A DNA stretch of 18,631 nucleotides, from contig JACQTM010000266.1 in assembly GCA_016210825.1 (NCBI GenBank), forward strand, positions 1-18,631. Reading direction: 5' to 3'. The stretch's first letter is position 1; each line of letters begins with the position of its first letter. Below the pieces are notes generated by a model, which did no database searches, was not told where the DNA came from, and was given only the letters and a program-made list of their open reading frames with translations. This document shows positions 1 through 6,848 of this stretch, one piece after another. Source of the stretch: Hyphomicrobiales bacterium (GTDB lineage: Bacteria; Pseudomonadota; Alphaproteobacteria; Rhizobiales; Xanthobacteraceae). Made by a program: the position numbers and the translations under genes.

Positions 1-115
1 CCGCTATGCCGCGCTCGCTGGCCGCACCCTCGATTCGCGCCGAATCTCGTTGCTTAGCGCCGAGGGCGCTGTCGAGATCACGAAGAACGGACGCCTGCGG
101 GTTACGAAAGCCTGA
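1..115 (+). CDS. hemW: C-terminal end of HemW-like heme chaperone, with an early in-frame TGA (5' part outside window)
   Basis: Frame 2 reads open from the window edge to a TGA at 113-115. The translation (RYAALAGRTLDSRRISLL, then a segment ending NGRLRVTKA) resembles the winged-helix-like C-terminal domain of HemW, the radical-SAM heme chaperone formerly annotated as coproporphyrinogen III oxidase. In that family the end usually runs 'gLrvT..G..lLdavva.La'. Here the same frame continues past the TGA as FPLLDAVVADLAA to a TAG at 155-157, so the expected Gly codon (GGA) appears to have become TGA. The last 13 residues would be lost. The expected natural stop overlaps the stop of the convergent lipoprotein gene, which is the arrangement one would expect of the ancestral gene. 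The catalytic radical-SAM part lies outside the window. The family call rests on a short stretch and on the neighbourhood, so it is moderate; the stop codon itself is directly seen. Confidence 0.62.
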   Translation, partial: RYAALAGRTLDSRRISLLSAEGAVEITKNGRLRVTKA

Positions 116-153
116 TTTCCGTTGCTCGATGCGGTCGTCGCCGATCTGGCAGC

Positions 154-1374
154 CTAGGTTCCCGATGCACCGAAGGACCGCGGCGGCGGGGCGATCGGCT
201 GGCCGCCCGTTGGGCTCACGCTCAAAACCGAAAGGCCGCGCTCGTTGGTGCCGTCGCGCCGGAAACGGAAGATACCGTCAATACCCGCGTATCCAGACGG
301 ATTGGTCAGGACATCGTCGCTGATGCGCTGCGGCCCTTGCGTCTTCACCAATGCAGCGACCAACGCCACGGCATCATACGACAACGTTGCCATTCGAACC
401 GGATCTTGACCGAAGCGCGCGCGGTAGCGGCCGGCGAAACTGCGAAACGCGGCGGCGTCGGGCGCCGGGAACCAGCCGCCCTGCAACGATGCCTCGGAAA
501 AGACGCGCGGATCGTCCCACAAACCGCTGCCGAGGAGCTGAACGCGGCGAGGATTGACGCCATTCGTTGCTAGGCTTTGCAGCACGAGCGGCAAAGCATC
601 GGCGCCGTCGGGAATGAAAATGCTATCTGCCCGCGCCGCCGCCTGGGCGGCAATCTTGATCGGACCTTCCATTTTCTGTTTGTCGAGCGGATAGCGCTCG
701 AGCGCGACGATTCGACCGCCGCGGCGCCCGACCGCCTGCTTGAATGCCGCCTCGACTACCGAACCATAGGCATTGTCCGGCAGCAGCGCGACGAAGGATC
801 GCTTTCCCTGGCTGATGGCGTAACTGACGATGCGCTCGACATCGGATTCCGGCAGGAAGCTCAAAAGATAAATGCCGCGGGAGGCGACATTGGCATCGGT
901 CGAGAACGCAACGACCGGCACGCCGCGCGCTCGCGCGGCCTGACCGACGACGCTCACGGTTTGCGCGAACAGCGGCCCAAGAATGATTTCGGCGCCTTCA
1001 TCGAGCGCCTGCTGGGCGGCAGCTTGCGCGCCGGTTGTCGTGCCGCCGTCGTCCTTGAGCAGCAGTTGGATATTCGGGCTGTTGAATTCTTTGAGCGCCA
1101 TTTCGGCGGCGTTCTTCATCGACTGAGCGGCAAGCCCCGCGTTACCGCTTGCCGATAACGGTAGGATCAAGCCGACCTTGTACTGCCCGGTGCCGAACGA
1201 CGTCGCCGGCTGTGTTGGGCCGGATGATTGCTGTGCGCCGAATGGATTCGGATTGTTTTGGCCCGTGCCGGCGCAAGCGGCGAGCGATAAAGCCGCCAGC
1301 GCAAACAAACCGCCAACGCACGCGGATTTGACGCGTGGCGAATTCAACCGGTTTGATAACGTCAGCCGGGACAT
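154..1374 (-). CDS. Periplasmic-binding-type lipoprotein, penicillin-binding protein activator (LpoA-like) family
   Basis: About 406 residues. The N-terminus is a lipoprotein signal: a basic stretch, a hydrophobic core and the lipobox LAAC with Cys34 as the lipidated residue. The rest resembles type I periplasmic binding proteins of the Leu/Ile/Val family (YKVGLILPLSASGNAGLAAQ, GAEIILGPLFAQTV, a PDGADALPLVLQSL segment, and TLSYDAVALVAAL near the end). In alphaproteobacteria such proteins next to rsmI and yraN are usually annotated as penicillin-binding protein activators, by analogy with LpoA, which stimulates PBP1A from the outer membrane. That role is inferred, not shown. I chose ATG 1374 over the upstream start at 1461 because it is preceded by GGAGA (1381-1385) six bases away and puts the signal peptide at the very N-terminus. 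The gene is divergent from rsmI. Confidence 0.85.
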   Translation of the reverse strand: MSRLTLSNRLNSPRVKSACVGGLFALAALSLAACAGTGQNNPNPFGAQQSSGPTQPATSFGTGQYKVGLILPLSASGNAGLAAQSMKNAAEMALKEFNSPNIQLLLKDDGGTTTGAQAAAQQALDEGAEIILGPLFAQTVSVVGQAARARGVPVVAFSTDANVASRGIYLLSFLPESDVERIVSYAISQGKRSFVALLPDNAYGSVVEAAFKQAVGRRGGRIVALERYPLDKQKMEGPIKIAAQAAARADSIFIPDGADALPLVLQSLATNGVNPRRVQLLGSGLWDDPRVFSEASLQGGWFPAPDAAAFRSFAGRYRARFGQDPVRMATLSYDAVALVAALVKTQGPQRISDDVLTNPSGYAGIDGIFRFRRDGTNERGLSVLSVSPTGGQPIAPPPRSFGASGT

Positions 1375-1449
1375 GGCCGGTCTCCAAGAAACGACGCCAC
1401 TCGAGGCACGGCGCCAGTCCACGATGGCAATCTGGCATATTGTCGGCGA

Positions 1450-1457
1450 ATGGTTAA
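1450..1457 (-). promoter_or_regulatory. TTAACCAT octamer, possible CtrA half-site, in the lipoprotein/rsmI divergent region
   Basis: On the minus strand the bases read TTAACCAT, within a GGTTAACC palindrome, 76-83 bases upstream of the lipoprotein start and about 70 upstream of rsmI. TTAACCAT is one of the described forms of the binding site for the alphaproteobacterial cell-cycle regulator CtrA. A single octamer is weak evidence, because about one copy per two such windows is expected by chance at even base composition. Confidence 0.25.
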
Positions 1458-1525
1458 CCAAGCGAAAAACGGACCGGAACCAATCGCGCCATGACGAGCA
1501 ACCATGCGGCGTTTAGGGTGCCCAA

Positions 1526-2473
1526 ATGAAGGGACGAAAGGACGCGGGCATCGCGCGCCGCCACACGCGCTCAAAGCAAGAACCTGGGCATTATGTCGTC
1601 GCCGGGCAGGCTTGCGAAGCGCCAAGACTTAGCTCCGGGCTCTACGTCGTGGCGACGCCGATCGGTAATCTCGGCGATATCACACTGCGCGCGTTGCAGA
1701 TACTCGCTGGCGTTGATCTTATCGCCTGCGAGGATACGCGGGTAACGCGCAAATTGCTCGATCATTATGGATTATTCACGCCGGTTACGCCCTATCATGA
1801 ACACAACGCCGCCACGGCGCGTCCGAAACTTCTGGCGGCGCTCGCGGCGGGCAAGGCCGTGGCACTTGTTTCGGACGCCGGCACGCCGTTGATTTCCGAT
1901 CCCGGTTACAAACTGGTGCGTGAAGCGACCGCAGCGGGCCGCGCGGTTGTGCCGGTGCCGGGGGCGTCGGCCGTGCTTGCCGCGCTCACGGTGGCGGGGC
2001 AACCGACCGATCGTTTTTTCTTCGCGGGTTTTCTCCCTGCCAAGGCCGCACAACGGCGCGCGCGTATTGCTGAGGTTGCGCGCATTCCGGCGACGGTCGT
2101 GTTGTTTGAGACAGGGCCGCGACTCGCCGCGACCCTTGTCGACCTGAATAATATCTTGGGCGCGCGCGAGGCTGCGATTTGCCGCGAATTGACCAAGCTG
2201 CACGAGGAGGTGCGTCGCGGTATGCTTTCTGATCTCGTCGCACGCTATACCAATGCGGCCGCGCCGAAGGGTGAAATCGTCGTCATCGTCGCACCGCCGC
2301 GTTTCGATACTCGCCTCGATGCCGGCGACATTGATACGCTTCTCCGCGCCGCCCTCGTGCGGCTTTCGCTTAAGGATGCGGTAGCCGAAGTGGCGAACGT
2401 GACTGGTCAACCACGCCGCATGATTTATCAGCGCGCGCTCGAACTCACGAAGGCCGCAGATGGCGCGCCGTAA
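1526..2473 (+). CDS. rsmI: 16S rRNA (cytidine(1402)-2'-O)-methyltransferase RsmI
   Basis: 315 residues. RsmI uses S-adenosylmethionine to 2'-O-methylate C1402 in the decoding centre of 16S rRNA. The tetrapyrrole-methylase fold is clear: GLYVVATPIGNLGDITLRAL from about residue 38, CEDTRVTRKLLDHYG, YHEHNA, ALVSDAGTPLISDPGYKLVR, then VPVPGASAVLAAL, FFFAGFLPAK and CRELTKLHEE. These are the standard RsmI blocks in the standard order. The start at ATG 1526 has AGGGTG five bases upstream and gives an N-terminal extension of about 35 residues before the conserved domain; no better in-frame start lies closer to it. The 3' end overlaps yraN by 14 bases, so the two are probably translated from one transcript. 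Confidence 0.96.
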   Translation: MKGRKDAGIARRHTRSKQEPGHYVVAGQACEAPRLSSGLYVVATPIGNLGDITLRALQILAGVDLIACEDTRVTRKLLDHYGLFTPVTPYHEHNAATARPKLLAALAAGKAVALVSDAGTPLISDPGYKLVREATAAGRAVVPVPGASAVLAALTVAGQPTDRFFFAGFLPAKAAQRRARIAEVARIPATVVLFETGPRLAATLVDLNNILGAREAAICRELTKLHEEVRRGMLSDLVARYTNAAAPKGEIVVIVAPPRFDTRLDAGDIDTLLRAALVRLSLKDAVAEVANVTGQPRRMIYQRALELTKAADGAP

Positions 2474-2849
2474 CCGTACGACTCCGCACCCGAAGCGCCA
2501 GGCCGCACTCCGGACCGGGCTCACCGCCGAGAGTCTGGCGGCGGCACTGCTCATGGCCAAAGGCTTTCGCATCTTGGCGCGGCGTTGGAAAAGCTCCGCC
2601 GGCGAGATCGATATCATTGCACGCCGTCGGCAATTGTTGATTTTTGTCGAGGTCAAGGCCCGCAGCCGACTTGACCTAGCGGCGGAATCGGTCAGTGAGC
2701 GTCAGAAACGTCGAATCGCCGCCGCCGCCGCAGCTTGGCTCGCCGACAATCAGGACGAAGCTATGCGCGACATCCGTTTCGACGCCGTACTTGTGGCGCC
2801 AGCCCAGATGCCGCGCCATATTGCCGCTGCTTTCGATTTTGAAGGATGA
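2460..2849 (+). CDS. yraN: YraN family protein (UPF0102), putative endonuclease-like fold
   Basis: 129 residues, the usual length for the family. YraN proteins have a restriction-endonuclease-like core; the signature is visible as GFRILARRWKSSAGEIDIIA followed by LLIFVEVKARS, giving the E-I-D and E-V-K residues expected of the active-site-like cluster. Its biochemical role is not established; association with rsmI is widespread in proteobacteria. It starts inside the last codons of rsmI (ATG 2460) and ends four bases before the stop of the convergent chemoreceptor gene. In related genomes gshB often follows directly, but here the chemoreceptor lies between them. Confidence 0.93.
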   Translation: MARRNRTTPHPKRQAALRTGLTAESLAAALLMAKGFRILARRWKSSAGEIDIIARRRQLLIFVEVKARSRLDLAAESVSERQKRRIAAAAAAWLADNQDEAMRDIRFDAVLVAPAQMPRHIAAAFDFEG

Positions 2850-2853
2850 ACGA

Positions 2854-4548
2854 TTACGCCGCGCGCAAGCGCTGGAAGAATTGATCGACCTGAGCACGAA
2901 TGCGGCCAGCGACCGTACCGAGCTCCTCGGCAACCGACTTAACCGCCGTGGCGCTGGATCTGGTGTCGTTCGTCGCCTCGCCGACGCGACCAACTTCGTC
3001 CACCGTCTCGACGGTGCGCCGGGCCGCAGTCTCGACACTGCGCGCTATCTCCTGCGTCGCTGCGCCCTGTTCGGTTACCGCAGCCGCTATCGCACTCGAA
3101 ATTTCACCGATCTGGCGAATAGTGCGTTCAATCGCGCCAATCGCTTCGATCGAACGTGTCGTCGCCTTCTGCATGCTGGAAATCTGCGTTCCAATTTCCT
3201 CCGTCGCTTTCGCGGTCTGGCCGGCGAGCGCCTTGACTTCTCCGGCGACGACAGCAAAGCCGCGCCCCGCATCGCCCGCGCGCGCCGCTTCGATCGTGGC
3301 GTTGAGCGCAAGTAAATTGGTTTGTTCAGCGATATCGGTTATCAGCCTAATCACATCGCCGATGCGCTTGGCGGCAGCGTCGAGTTCCGTGACCGCCGCG
3401 TTGGTGCGTTCAGCTTCGCTGACCGCCTTAGTTGCAATTACATTTGATTGGGATACCTGCCGCTCGATCTCCATAACCGAAGCCGTCAGTTCGTCAGCGG
3501 CAGAAGCGATATCACGAACATTGGCGGAGGCTTCATCGGACGCAGTAACGGCTCCGTCGGTCCGTAGCGCGGCTTGGTCGGCCGATGTTATCAATTGCCG
3601 CGAGGATTCCAGCATCTGGTCGGCGATGCGCCCAAGTTCGGCGACCGTGGTTTCAACTTCGGCGCCGAAGCGTGTGATCTCCACGCCAATTTCTTGCTGA
3701 TTGCGCGCTCGAATCTCGGCGTCGCCGCTGATTTTGCGATTGAGTTCGCCATTGTGCCGCATTGCGGCCTGAAAGATTGCGATTGATCGTGCGAACGCAC
3801 CGATCTCATCCTGACGGCCGCGATGTGGAACGTTCATTTCAATATCCCCGTCGGCAACTTTCTCGGTCACGCGCGTAATTTCCGCGAGTGGTCTTGCAAC
3901 CAAGCGCCACAAGACATACGCGCCAATTCCGGCAAGCACGATCGCAGCAAATGCGAGTATGGCCAGCAATCGCGCGGCATTTTCGATGCCGTTATCAATC
4001 TCCGAGTAGATACTTTGGGAGCGCTTTGCATAGTGATCGGCAAGCGACTGGATATCCGTGTTCAAAGCCGCAATGATTTCACGGAATTCGCCTTTTTCAC
4101 GCGCCTTTTCGAGCCATTCACGCGCAGCTTGCGGACCAGCCTCGCTACTGATGTGAGCTAATTCCTCGCGAGTCTTTTGAAACCTGGCAAGGCGAACCGC
4201 AAAGTCGCTGAAGATTGCTGCATCCTCGTTCCTCATACCAACTTGCCAAGTCGTGAGTACCGCGCCGATTTCGTCGTTGAACTTTATCAAGTTATCGCTG
4301 TACTTTTTCGACGCGGCGAGATTCGTTGACATGTAGATACCGCGCGACTCCATCATCGCTGCATATATCAAAGCGTTGACGCGCTGGACGTTCACAGCAC
4401 CAATGAAGGCGGATTCAAATTCGCTGGTTAGCGCGGCATGGCGACGGGAATTGATCACCGCGACGGCAGCAAGCGTGATCGTCACCGTGGCCAGAAGGGC
4501 GAAGATGGCGTAGAGCTTGGCCGAAATCGATAGACTTGGAAGACGCAC
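2854..4548 (-). CDS. Methyl-accepting chemotaxis protein with HAMP domain
   Basis: 564 residues from GTG 4548. A short cytoplasmic N-terminus is followed by a membrane helix (about 12-32), a periplasmic sensor region of about 160 residues predicted to be helical, a second membrane helix (about 194-215), a HAMP linker (RPLAEITRVTEKVADGDIEM and the EIGAFARSI segment), then a long helical signalling domain. The hairpin tip that contacts CheA and CheW is seen from residue 408 (EQTNLLALNATIEAARAGDA, then GRGFAVVAGEVKALA). The C-terminus ends QRLRAA, without the CheR-docking pentapeptide of enteric high-abundance receptors. The ligand cannot be told; the sensor region looks like the four-helix-bundle type. 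No che genes are near, so it is an orphan receptor here. The upstream TTG at 4554 would abut the ribosome binding site, so GTG 4548 is preferred. Confidence 0.95.
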   Translation of the reverse strand: MRLPSLSISAKLYAIFALLATVTITLAAVAVINSRRHAALTSEFESAFIGAVNVQRVNALIYAAMMESRGIYMSTNLAASKKYSDNLIKFNDEIGAVLTTWQVGMRNEDAAIFSDFAVRLARFQKTREELAHISSEAGPQAAREWLEKAREKGEFREIIAALNTDIQSLADHYAKRSQSIYSEIDNGIENAARLLAILAFAAIVLAGIGAYVLWRLVARPLAEITRVTEKVADGDIEMNVPHRGRQDEIGAFARSIAIFQAAMRHNGELNRKISGDAEIRARNQQEIGVEITRFGAEVETTVAELGRIADQMLESSRQLITSADQAALRTDGAVTASDEASANVRDIASAADELTASVMEIERQVSQSNVIATKAVSEAERTNAAVTELDAAAKRIGDVIRLITDIAEQTNLLALNATIEAARAGDAGRGFAVVAGEVKALAGQTAKATEEIGTQISSMQKATTRSIEAIGAIERTIRQIGEISSAIAAAVTEQGAATQEIARSVETAARRTVETVDEVGRVGEATNDTRSSATAVKSVAEELGTVAGRIRAQVDQFFQRLRAA

Positions 4549-4554
4549 GCACAA

Positions 4555-4559
4555 TCCTC
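4555..4559 (-). promoter_or_regulatory. Ribosome binding site GAGGA that fixes the chemoreceptor start
   Basis: On the minus strand GAGGA is followed by six bases (TTGTGC) and then GTG at 4548. The alternative TTG at 4554 would have no spacing at all, so this site favours GTG 4548 as the start codon. Confidence 0.7.
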
Positions 4560-4600
4560 GCCAGTCCAGAACCCGCTACCGTGAATTTGGCTGTAAAATG

Positions 4601-4608
4601 TTAACCAT
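4601..4608 (+). promoter_or_regulatory. TTAACCAT, possible CtrA box upstream of the chemoreceptor
   Basis: The plus strand reads TTAACCAT, 53-60 bases upstream of the chemoreceptor start codon and about 100 upstream of gshB. The octamer matches a published form of the CtrA recognition site, and in many alphaproteobacteria CtrA controls motility and chemotaxis genes. Position and target fit, but the match is a single short motif. Confidence 0.35.
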
Positions 4609-4621
4609 GTATTGCGTCCAA

Positions 4622-4679
4622 GCGCGGCATTGTCGCCGCGCCGATGGGCGACCCCCAATGGGCAGTGCCACCCATCGGC
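4622..4679 (+). repeat. Two adjoining perfect inverted repeats in the gshB leader
   Basis: The first repeat is GCGCGGC (4622-4628), a six-base loop, then GCCGCGC (4635-4641). The second is GCCGATGGG (4640-4648) pairing with CCCATCGGC (4671-4679). An internal ATGGG (4658-4662) can compete for the same CCCAT, giving two mutually exclusive stems. There is no run of T after the second stem, so an intrinsic terminator is unlikely. The structures end 30 bases before the gshB start and could form in its mRNA if transcription starts upstream of 4622. Confidence 0.45.
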
Positions 4680-4709
4680 TAAACCCCCGAATATGTGGAA
4701 AATAACGGC

Positions 4710-5663
4710 ATGAGCCTGAACGTCGCCGTGCAGATGGACCCAATCGAACGGATCAACATCCGGGGGGATTCGACATTTGCCTTGCTGCTTGAGGCCCAGG
4801 CACGTGGTCATCGGCTTTCCTATTACACGCCCGACCGCCTAGCTCAGCGCGAAGGCCGCCTATTCGCCGTAGTGCGACCGCTTGCCGTCCGCGACAAGGA
4901 AGGCGACCATTTCTCACTTGGCGAGGCAGGCCGCATCGAATTAGCGTCTTTCGATGTCATCCTACTGCGCCAAGACCCGCCTTTCGATCTCGCCTATATC
5001 ACGACGACACATTTCCTTGAGCGCATTCATCCGAAGACGCTCGTGGTCAATGACCCCGCGCATGTGCGCAACGCGCCGGAAAAGGTATTCGTGATGGAAT
5101 TTCCCGATCTCATGCCGCCGACGCTGGTCACGCGCGACCTCGCCGAAATTAAATCGTTTCGCGCCGAGCACGGCGACATCGTCATGAAACCGCTTTATGG
5201 CCATGGCGGTGGCGCCGTATTTCGGCTCTCCAAGGGGGACCTTAATTTCGCATCGCTCTATGATCTCTTTGCCGCGACCTTCCGTGAACAATGGGTAGTG
5301 CAAAAGTTTCTGCCCGCGGTGAAGCATGGCGACAAGCGTATTATCCTGGTCGACGGCGAGTTCGCCGGCGCGGTCAACCGCGTGCCCGCCGCCGATGATC
5401 TGCGTTCCAATATGGCGCGCGGCGGCGCCGCGCAAGCGACCGAGCTCACGGCGCGTGAACGCGAGATTTGTAGGCGACTCGGACCTGCTTTGCGCGATCG
5501 CGGGCTACTCTTCGTTGGCATCGATGTGATCGACGGATTCCTAACCGAGATTAATGTCACCTCGCCTACAGGTATCCGTGCCATCAAGACGCTCGGCGGC
5601 CCGGACATCGCGGCCACGATCTGGGACCGGATCGAGGGCAAGCGCCGCACGCTCGCCGCCTGA
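4710..5663 (+). CDS. gshB: Glutathione synthetase
   Basis: 317 residues from ATG 4710. GshB joins gamma-glutamylcysteine and glycine with ATP hydrolysis to make glutathione in the cytoplasm. The whole prokaryotic GshB pattern is present: LNVAVQMDPIERINIRGDST at the N-terminus, LLRQDPPFDLAYITTTHFLE, the ATP-grasp portion (DIVMKPLYGHGGGAVFRL, VVQKFLPAVKHGDKRIILVD), GEFAGAVNRVP, and the C-terminal FVGIDVIDGFLTEINVTSPT with the metal- and phosphate-binding E and N. An in-frame GTG at 4695 would add five residues, but GGAA at 4697-4700 suits ATG 4710 and the family normally begins at this Met. It follows yraN in many relatives; here the chemoreceptor lies between on the other strand. Confidence 0.97.
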   Translation: MSLNVAVQMDPIERINIRGDSTFALLLEAQARGHRLSYYTPDRLAQREGRLFAVVRPLAVRDKEGDHFSLGEAGRIELASFDVILLRQDPPFDLAYITTTHFLERIHPKTLVVNDPAHVRNAPEKVFVMEFPDLMPPTLVTRDLAEIKSFRAEHGDIVMKPLYGHGGGAVFRLSKGDLNFASLYDLFAATFREQWVVQKFLPAVKHGDKRIILVDGEFAGAVNRVPAADDLRSNMARGGAAQATELTAREREICRRLGPALRDRGLLFVGIDVIDGFLTEINVTSPTGIRAIKTLGGPDIAATIWDRIEGKRRTLAA

Positions 5664-5744
5664 AAGATCGACAACGTCATTTGTTACGGATGGATATTGG
5701 TAGAGAAGCTACGAATAAGCTAGGTTCAATGCGAGTGATTGACG

Positions 5745-6797
5745 ATGCTTAAACGCTTGTTCATATCGGTTACGATTCGCCCAGTGAGAAGCTTCGCGTA
5801 TACCAATGCAGCGAAGGCACTGGTCCATGTCTGCGCGTATCTGCGCAGGAAAACTGCGTGCGCGTTGACTGCAATTGCCGTCGTGGTGGCCGCACCTGGC
5901 ACCGTATGGGCTCTCGCAGACTGCAAATATCCACCGTCGAAGCCCGTTACACTGAAGAACATGGGTCCGTGCGAATTCAACCTCGATCTGCAGAGTTTCG
6001 CTGGTGACGCAGCACAACAGGCGGCCTGTCTTGCGCGGCATGTACTTAAGGGCGGCAAGATCGGAGACCCGCGCGAAAATCTTCCCGCCGTCTTAGCTGA
6101 ACGCGTGGGACGCTCCTTCGATCTCCCCGATCGTGGTGCACTCTTTGCCGTCTTGCAGGAACGCGGTCTCGATGCCGAGCTCGGCATCAATCTGTCGCGA
6201 CCGGTCTCACGCGCGAACGACGATCATCCGTTCGGACGCGCGGCAACCTATTTTGTCATTCATGATACCAGCGGACCGAATTTTCGCTCGCGCCAGTTTC
6301 CGGACAACATCAATCACGACGTGAAATACAACACCCTCGCCAATTTCCTGTGCCTGAACGGCATCGAACGGGCGCATGTCTTCATTAACCGCCTCGGGGC
6401 AGTGATGATGATGCACGATCTCGAAAAACCATGGCGCGCCACGAAATTCGAAATGGCGACCGACTTCCGCATCGCGCTGAAAGGCTTGTTTCTGCACACC
6501 GAGTTGATCCAGCCACGCCGGCGCGCGGCGGGCTTTGGGCGCAACAACGACTTCGAAGCCCCCAATCCAGGCTTCACGCCGCCGCAATACGATACCCTCG
6601 CGCTCGTTTATACGGTCGCCAGCGTGCGTGCAGGGTTTTGGATGATTCCAGCTTTTCACGCGGTTCTCGACGAGGGCATCTACGACAAGCACGATGACCC
6701 GCAGAATTTTGATTTCGATGCTTTCGTGCGCAGCTTCGAGCGCCTGTTGAACCGATTGCACCGCCGCGACGGGGCTAGCGCCTCACCCGTTCCCTAA
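5745..6797 (+). CDS. Secreted protein with an N-acetylmuramoyl-L-alanine amidase (Amidase_2/PGRP-like) domain, putative
   Basis: 350 residues. A hydrophobic stretch (about 37-53, ending GTVWA) preceded by RRK suggests export, with an unusually long N-terminal region before it; a later true start is possible. The C-terminal half carries a pattern like zinc amidases of the T7-lysozyme/AmiD fold: YFVIHDTSG with His173, LFLHTELIQP with His251 and Glu253, then a His305 and a YDKHDDPQNFDFDAF segment with Lys315 and Asp317 that resembles the family's 'H...K-x-D-P-G-P-F' ending. His173, His305 and Asp317 would be the zinc ligands. If right, it cleaves the amide between muramic acid and the stem peptide in the periplasm. 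The match is by eye and distant. TTG 5739 is an alternative start. It sits between gshB and yifB on the same strand. Confidence 0.6.
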   Translation: MLKRLFISVTIRPVRSFAYTNAAKALVHVCAYLRRKTACALTAIAVVVAAPGTVWALADCKYPPSKPVTLKNMGPCEFNLDLQSFAGDAAQQAACLARHVLKGGKIGDPRENLPAVLAERVGRSFDLPDRGALFAVLQERGLDAELGINLSRPVSRANDDHPFGRAATYFVIHDTSGPNFRSRQFPDNINHDVKYNTLANFLCLNGIERAHVFINRLGAVMMMHDLEKPWRATKFEMATDFRIALKGLFLHTELIQPRRRAAGFGRNNDFEAPNPGFTPPQYDTLALVYTVASVRAGFWMIPAFHAVLDEGIYDKHDDPQNFDFDAFVRSFERLLNRLHRRDGASASPVP

Positions 6798-6817
6798 ATG
6801 TTCTTGTGTCTGGTATT

Positions 6818-6844
6818 CTCCTAGGCTAGGCTCACCTAGGGGGG
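6818..6844 (+). promoter_or_regulatory. Possible hairpin covering the yifB ribosome binding site
   Basis: Two copies of the palindrome CCTAGG (6820-6825 and 6835-6840) are nine bases apart and can pair with each other; the stem extends outward by a T-G and a C-G pair (6818 with 6842). The second arm runs into AGGGGGG (6838-6844), the ribosome binding site of yifB four bases before its ATG. In RNA this stem would hide most of that site. Confidence 0.35.
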
Positions 6845-6848
6845 CAAG

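Noticed and set aside
577..1158. Plus-strand open frame of 193 codons opposite the lipoprotein gene
   Set aside because: It is the antisense of a confident lipoprotein gene; the Arg-rich composition has no domain pattern.
1772..2656. Long open frame on the minus strand (294 codons) across rsmI and yraN
   Set aside because: It lies opposite two well-recognised genes and its translation is rich in Arg, Cys and His with no family pattern, as expected for an antisense shadow in GC-rich DNA.
2900..3700. Plus-strand open frame of 266 codons opposite the chemoreceptor gene
   Set aside because: Its Ala/Ser/Thr/Val-rich translation mirrors the repetitive helical signalling domain on the other strand.
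2854..4548. Possible recent horizontal transfer or mobile insertion of the chemoreceptor gene
   Set aside because: I found no flanking direct or inverted repeats, transposase or integrase remnants, and base use looks like its neighbours.
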